A stretch of 64,000 bases of DNA from Vicia villosa (Eukaryota; Streptophyta; Magnoliopsida; Fabales; Fabaceae): contig NC_081183.1 in the NCBI RefSeq assembly GCF_029867415.1, positions 35,360,655-35,424,654 on the forward strand, given 5' to 3'. The translations under genes were made by a program, and so were the position numbers. Position 1 is the first letter of the stretch; each line of letters opens with the position of its first letter. The notes below the pieces were generated by a model. The model made no database searches and was not told the DNA's origin. It saw only the letters and a list, made by a program, of their open reading frames with translations. Below, piece by piece: positions 63,070 to 64,000 of this stretch.

Positions 63070-63728
63070 CCTCTGCTCTCAGCGTCTGGGAAGGCTTCCC
63101 GACAGCAATGCTAATAACGAACGGCGGGGACTCTGGCTCCCTCACAATCGGCTCAGTGAAAAGGAAGTTCGACGAGTTGATCAGCGCCACCTCGGATATG
63201 ACCCCAACCCTGAGGAGGTTTAAAGAAAGGTCAGAGCCGATCACCTTCTATCTGGAGGAGCTACCCGGCGGAGCCCCAAACGCCACAATCCCACTGCTCG
63301 TGCGAGCAAGGATGGCGAATTTCGACGTCCGTCGGATCCTGGTCGACGAGGGAAGCTCGGTCGACATCATGTACTCCCACCTCTTCCAAACCCTACAGCT
63401 GGACGACTCACATCTCACTCCTTACGTGGGATCCGACCTCCAAGGATTCAATGGGTCAACCACGAAGCCGTGGGGTTACGTCGAACTGCTCGTCTTCTTC
63501 GGGGAGGGGGAAGCTTCCAGGCAAGTGAAGACACGGTTCTTGGTGATAGACTGCAAGACCCTCTACAACTGCATCATCGGGCGCCCCACTTTGGCCGAAC
63601 TCACTGCCGTCCCCTCAACCGTTCACTTGAAGATGAAGTTCTATACGAAGAGGGGACGAGTAGTCACAGTCAATGCCGACATCGAAGCTGCTAGGAGGAT
63701 ATTCGACGCATCAGTAAAGGGACTGTAG
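62958..63728 (+). CDS. pro: Protease region of element F polyprotein, ends at TAG
   Basis: In the -1 frame the segment reads through LTIGSVKRKFDELISATSD and ITFYLEELPGGAPNATIPL to the aspartic protease (RRILVDEGSSVDIMY, catalytic Asp at 63345) and TRFLVIDCKTLYNCIIGRPT. The Asp-Glu-Gly-Ser-Ser motif fits the Tat lineage pattern DxGSS. The frame ends with TAG at 63726-63728. An ATG at 63018 is internal and not a likely start. Confidence 0.8.
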   Translation, partial: KKKDRRSSDEGDSPNARPLQVALSITRPEDFIPSVGVTSALSVWEGFPTAMLITNGGDSGSLTIGSVKRKFDELISATSDMTPTLRRFKERSEPITFYLEELPGGAPNATIPLLVRARMANFDVRRILVDEGSSVDIMYSHLFQTLQLDDSHLTPYVGSDLQGFNGSTTKPWGYVELLVFFGEGEASRQVKTRFLVIDCKTLYNCIIGRPTLAELTAVPSTVHLKMKFYTKRGRVVTVNADIEAARRIFDASVKGL

Positions 63729-64000
63729 CTGATCTCCCCACCCTCCAGCTCCAACAAAAAACCAAGGGCTGAGGACAAATCCCCTCCTGAAGATCGGCAG
63801 ACGACAACAGACGTCAGCTCAGTCGACCTCGACGCTCGTTTCACAGAAGAGGAGCTGAAGAATGGCGAAGAACCGCAGCCGAAGACAGCTCACCCTATCT
63901 GGCCCATTCCGGACGGGGACTTCGAGCTCGTTCCTCTGGGTGACAACCCCGACAAGACTGTGAAGATCGGCAAGAACATCCCGGATACACCGAGGAAGCA
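63729..64000 (+). pseudogene. pol: Start of pol (pre-RT) of element F beyond a TAG
   Basis: The same frame is open from 63729 to the window end. It includes FTEEELKNGEEPQPKTAHPI and LGDNPDKTVKIGKNIPDTPR, the usual lead-in to Tat-clade RT (KTVKIG). The TAG before it therefore interrupts a single polyprotein. It may be a nonsense mutation or a readthrough codon. Confidence 0.75.

Larger units (their letters stand above)
60476..64000 (+). mobile_element. Tat-type Gypsy element F, left part
   Basis: The LTR is followed by a primer site, a long gag and a protease reading into pol, and the element continues past the window end. It is much more GC-rich than its surroundings. Gag and protease are separated by a -1 frame change, and a TAG follows the protease, so either recoding or early decay applies. 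The Tat assignment rests on gag motifs, LTR start and pol motifs. Confidence 0.85.

Overview
This is a plant nuclear window, most likely from a legume with a large, repeat-rich genome (Fabeae-like). That is inferred from SIRE-type Copia, Athila-type, Ogre-type and Tat-type retrotransposons, Copia and LINE fragments, and a small F-box island. I see no bacterial or organellar features, no RNA genes and no intact single-copy host gene. Nearly everything is transposable elements nested in each other.

Layout. 1-1323: flank resembling an LTR. 1324-8922: complete SIRE-type Copia element A (LTRs 1324-2803 and 7433-8922, TSD ATACG) with gag and a post-pol accessory ORF (aORF) but almost no pol. 9473-16760: 5' part of an older Copia element B. 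Its gag is split at 11441 by a complete PIF/Harbinger transposon (11444-16157, TSD TTA), whose ORF1 is itself split by a small hAT element (12945-13643, TSD TGGACAAC). 16766-17721: minus-strand chromovirus-type LTR. 17725-29047: a minus-strand Copia RT split by an LTR-like block, itself split by a complete Athila-type element (19356-28370, TSD GGTTG; the LTRs read as identical) with gag-protease and an aORF but no RT, RNase H or integrase. 29049-32090: minus-strand LINE. 32529-46195: relic genic island with two exons of an AAE13-like malonyl-CoA synthetase pseudogene, three decayed F-box copies, and a MULE-like transposon (37820-41053) carrying a plant-mobile-domain gene. 46190-55015: 5'-truncated Copia element D with gag, protease, integrase, aORF and 3' LTR, lacking RT and RNase H. 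55016-55685: inverted gag fragment of the same family. 55686-58805: truncated SIRE-type element E (LTR, gag-protease). 58813-60475: Ogre-type LTR end, PBS and leader. 60476-64000: a young GC-rich Tat-type Gypsy element F running off the window, with an RS domain in Gag.

Two patterns stand out. First, three separate elements (A, Athila, D) have lost RT but keep gag plus an aORF downstream of where pol should be, each aORF having its own leader. Second, unrelated element classes (SIRE Copia, Athila Gypsy, MULE) each carry family-specific GC-rich palindromes in closely spaced pairs. These sit in the LTR or terminal region and again just upstream of the accessory gene. The core differs by family (GGTCGACC, CACGGGCACCCGTG, TTCGGAAATGCATTTCCGAA-like), but the layout is the same. 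This resembles a self-recognition or anti-silencing module and is the best candidate here for an undescribed system.
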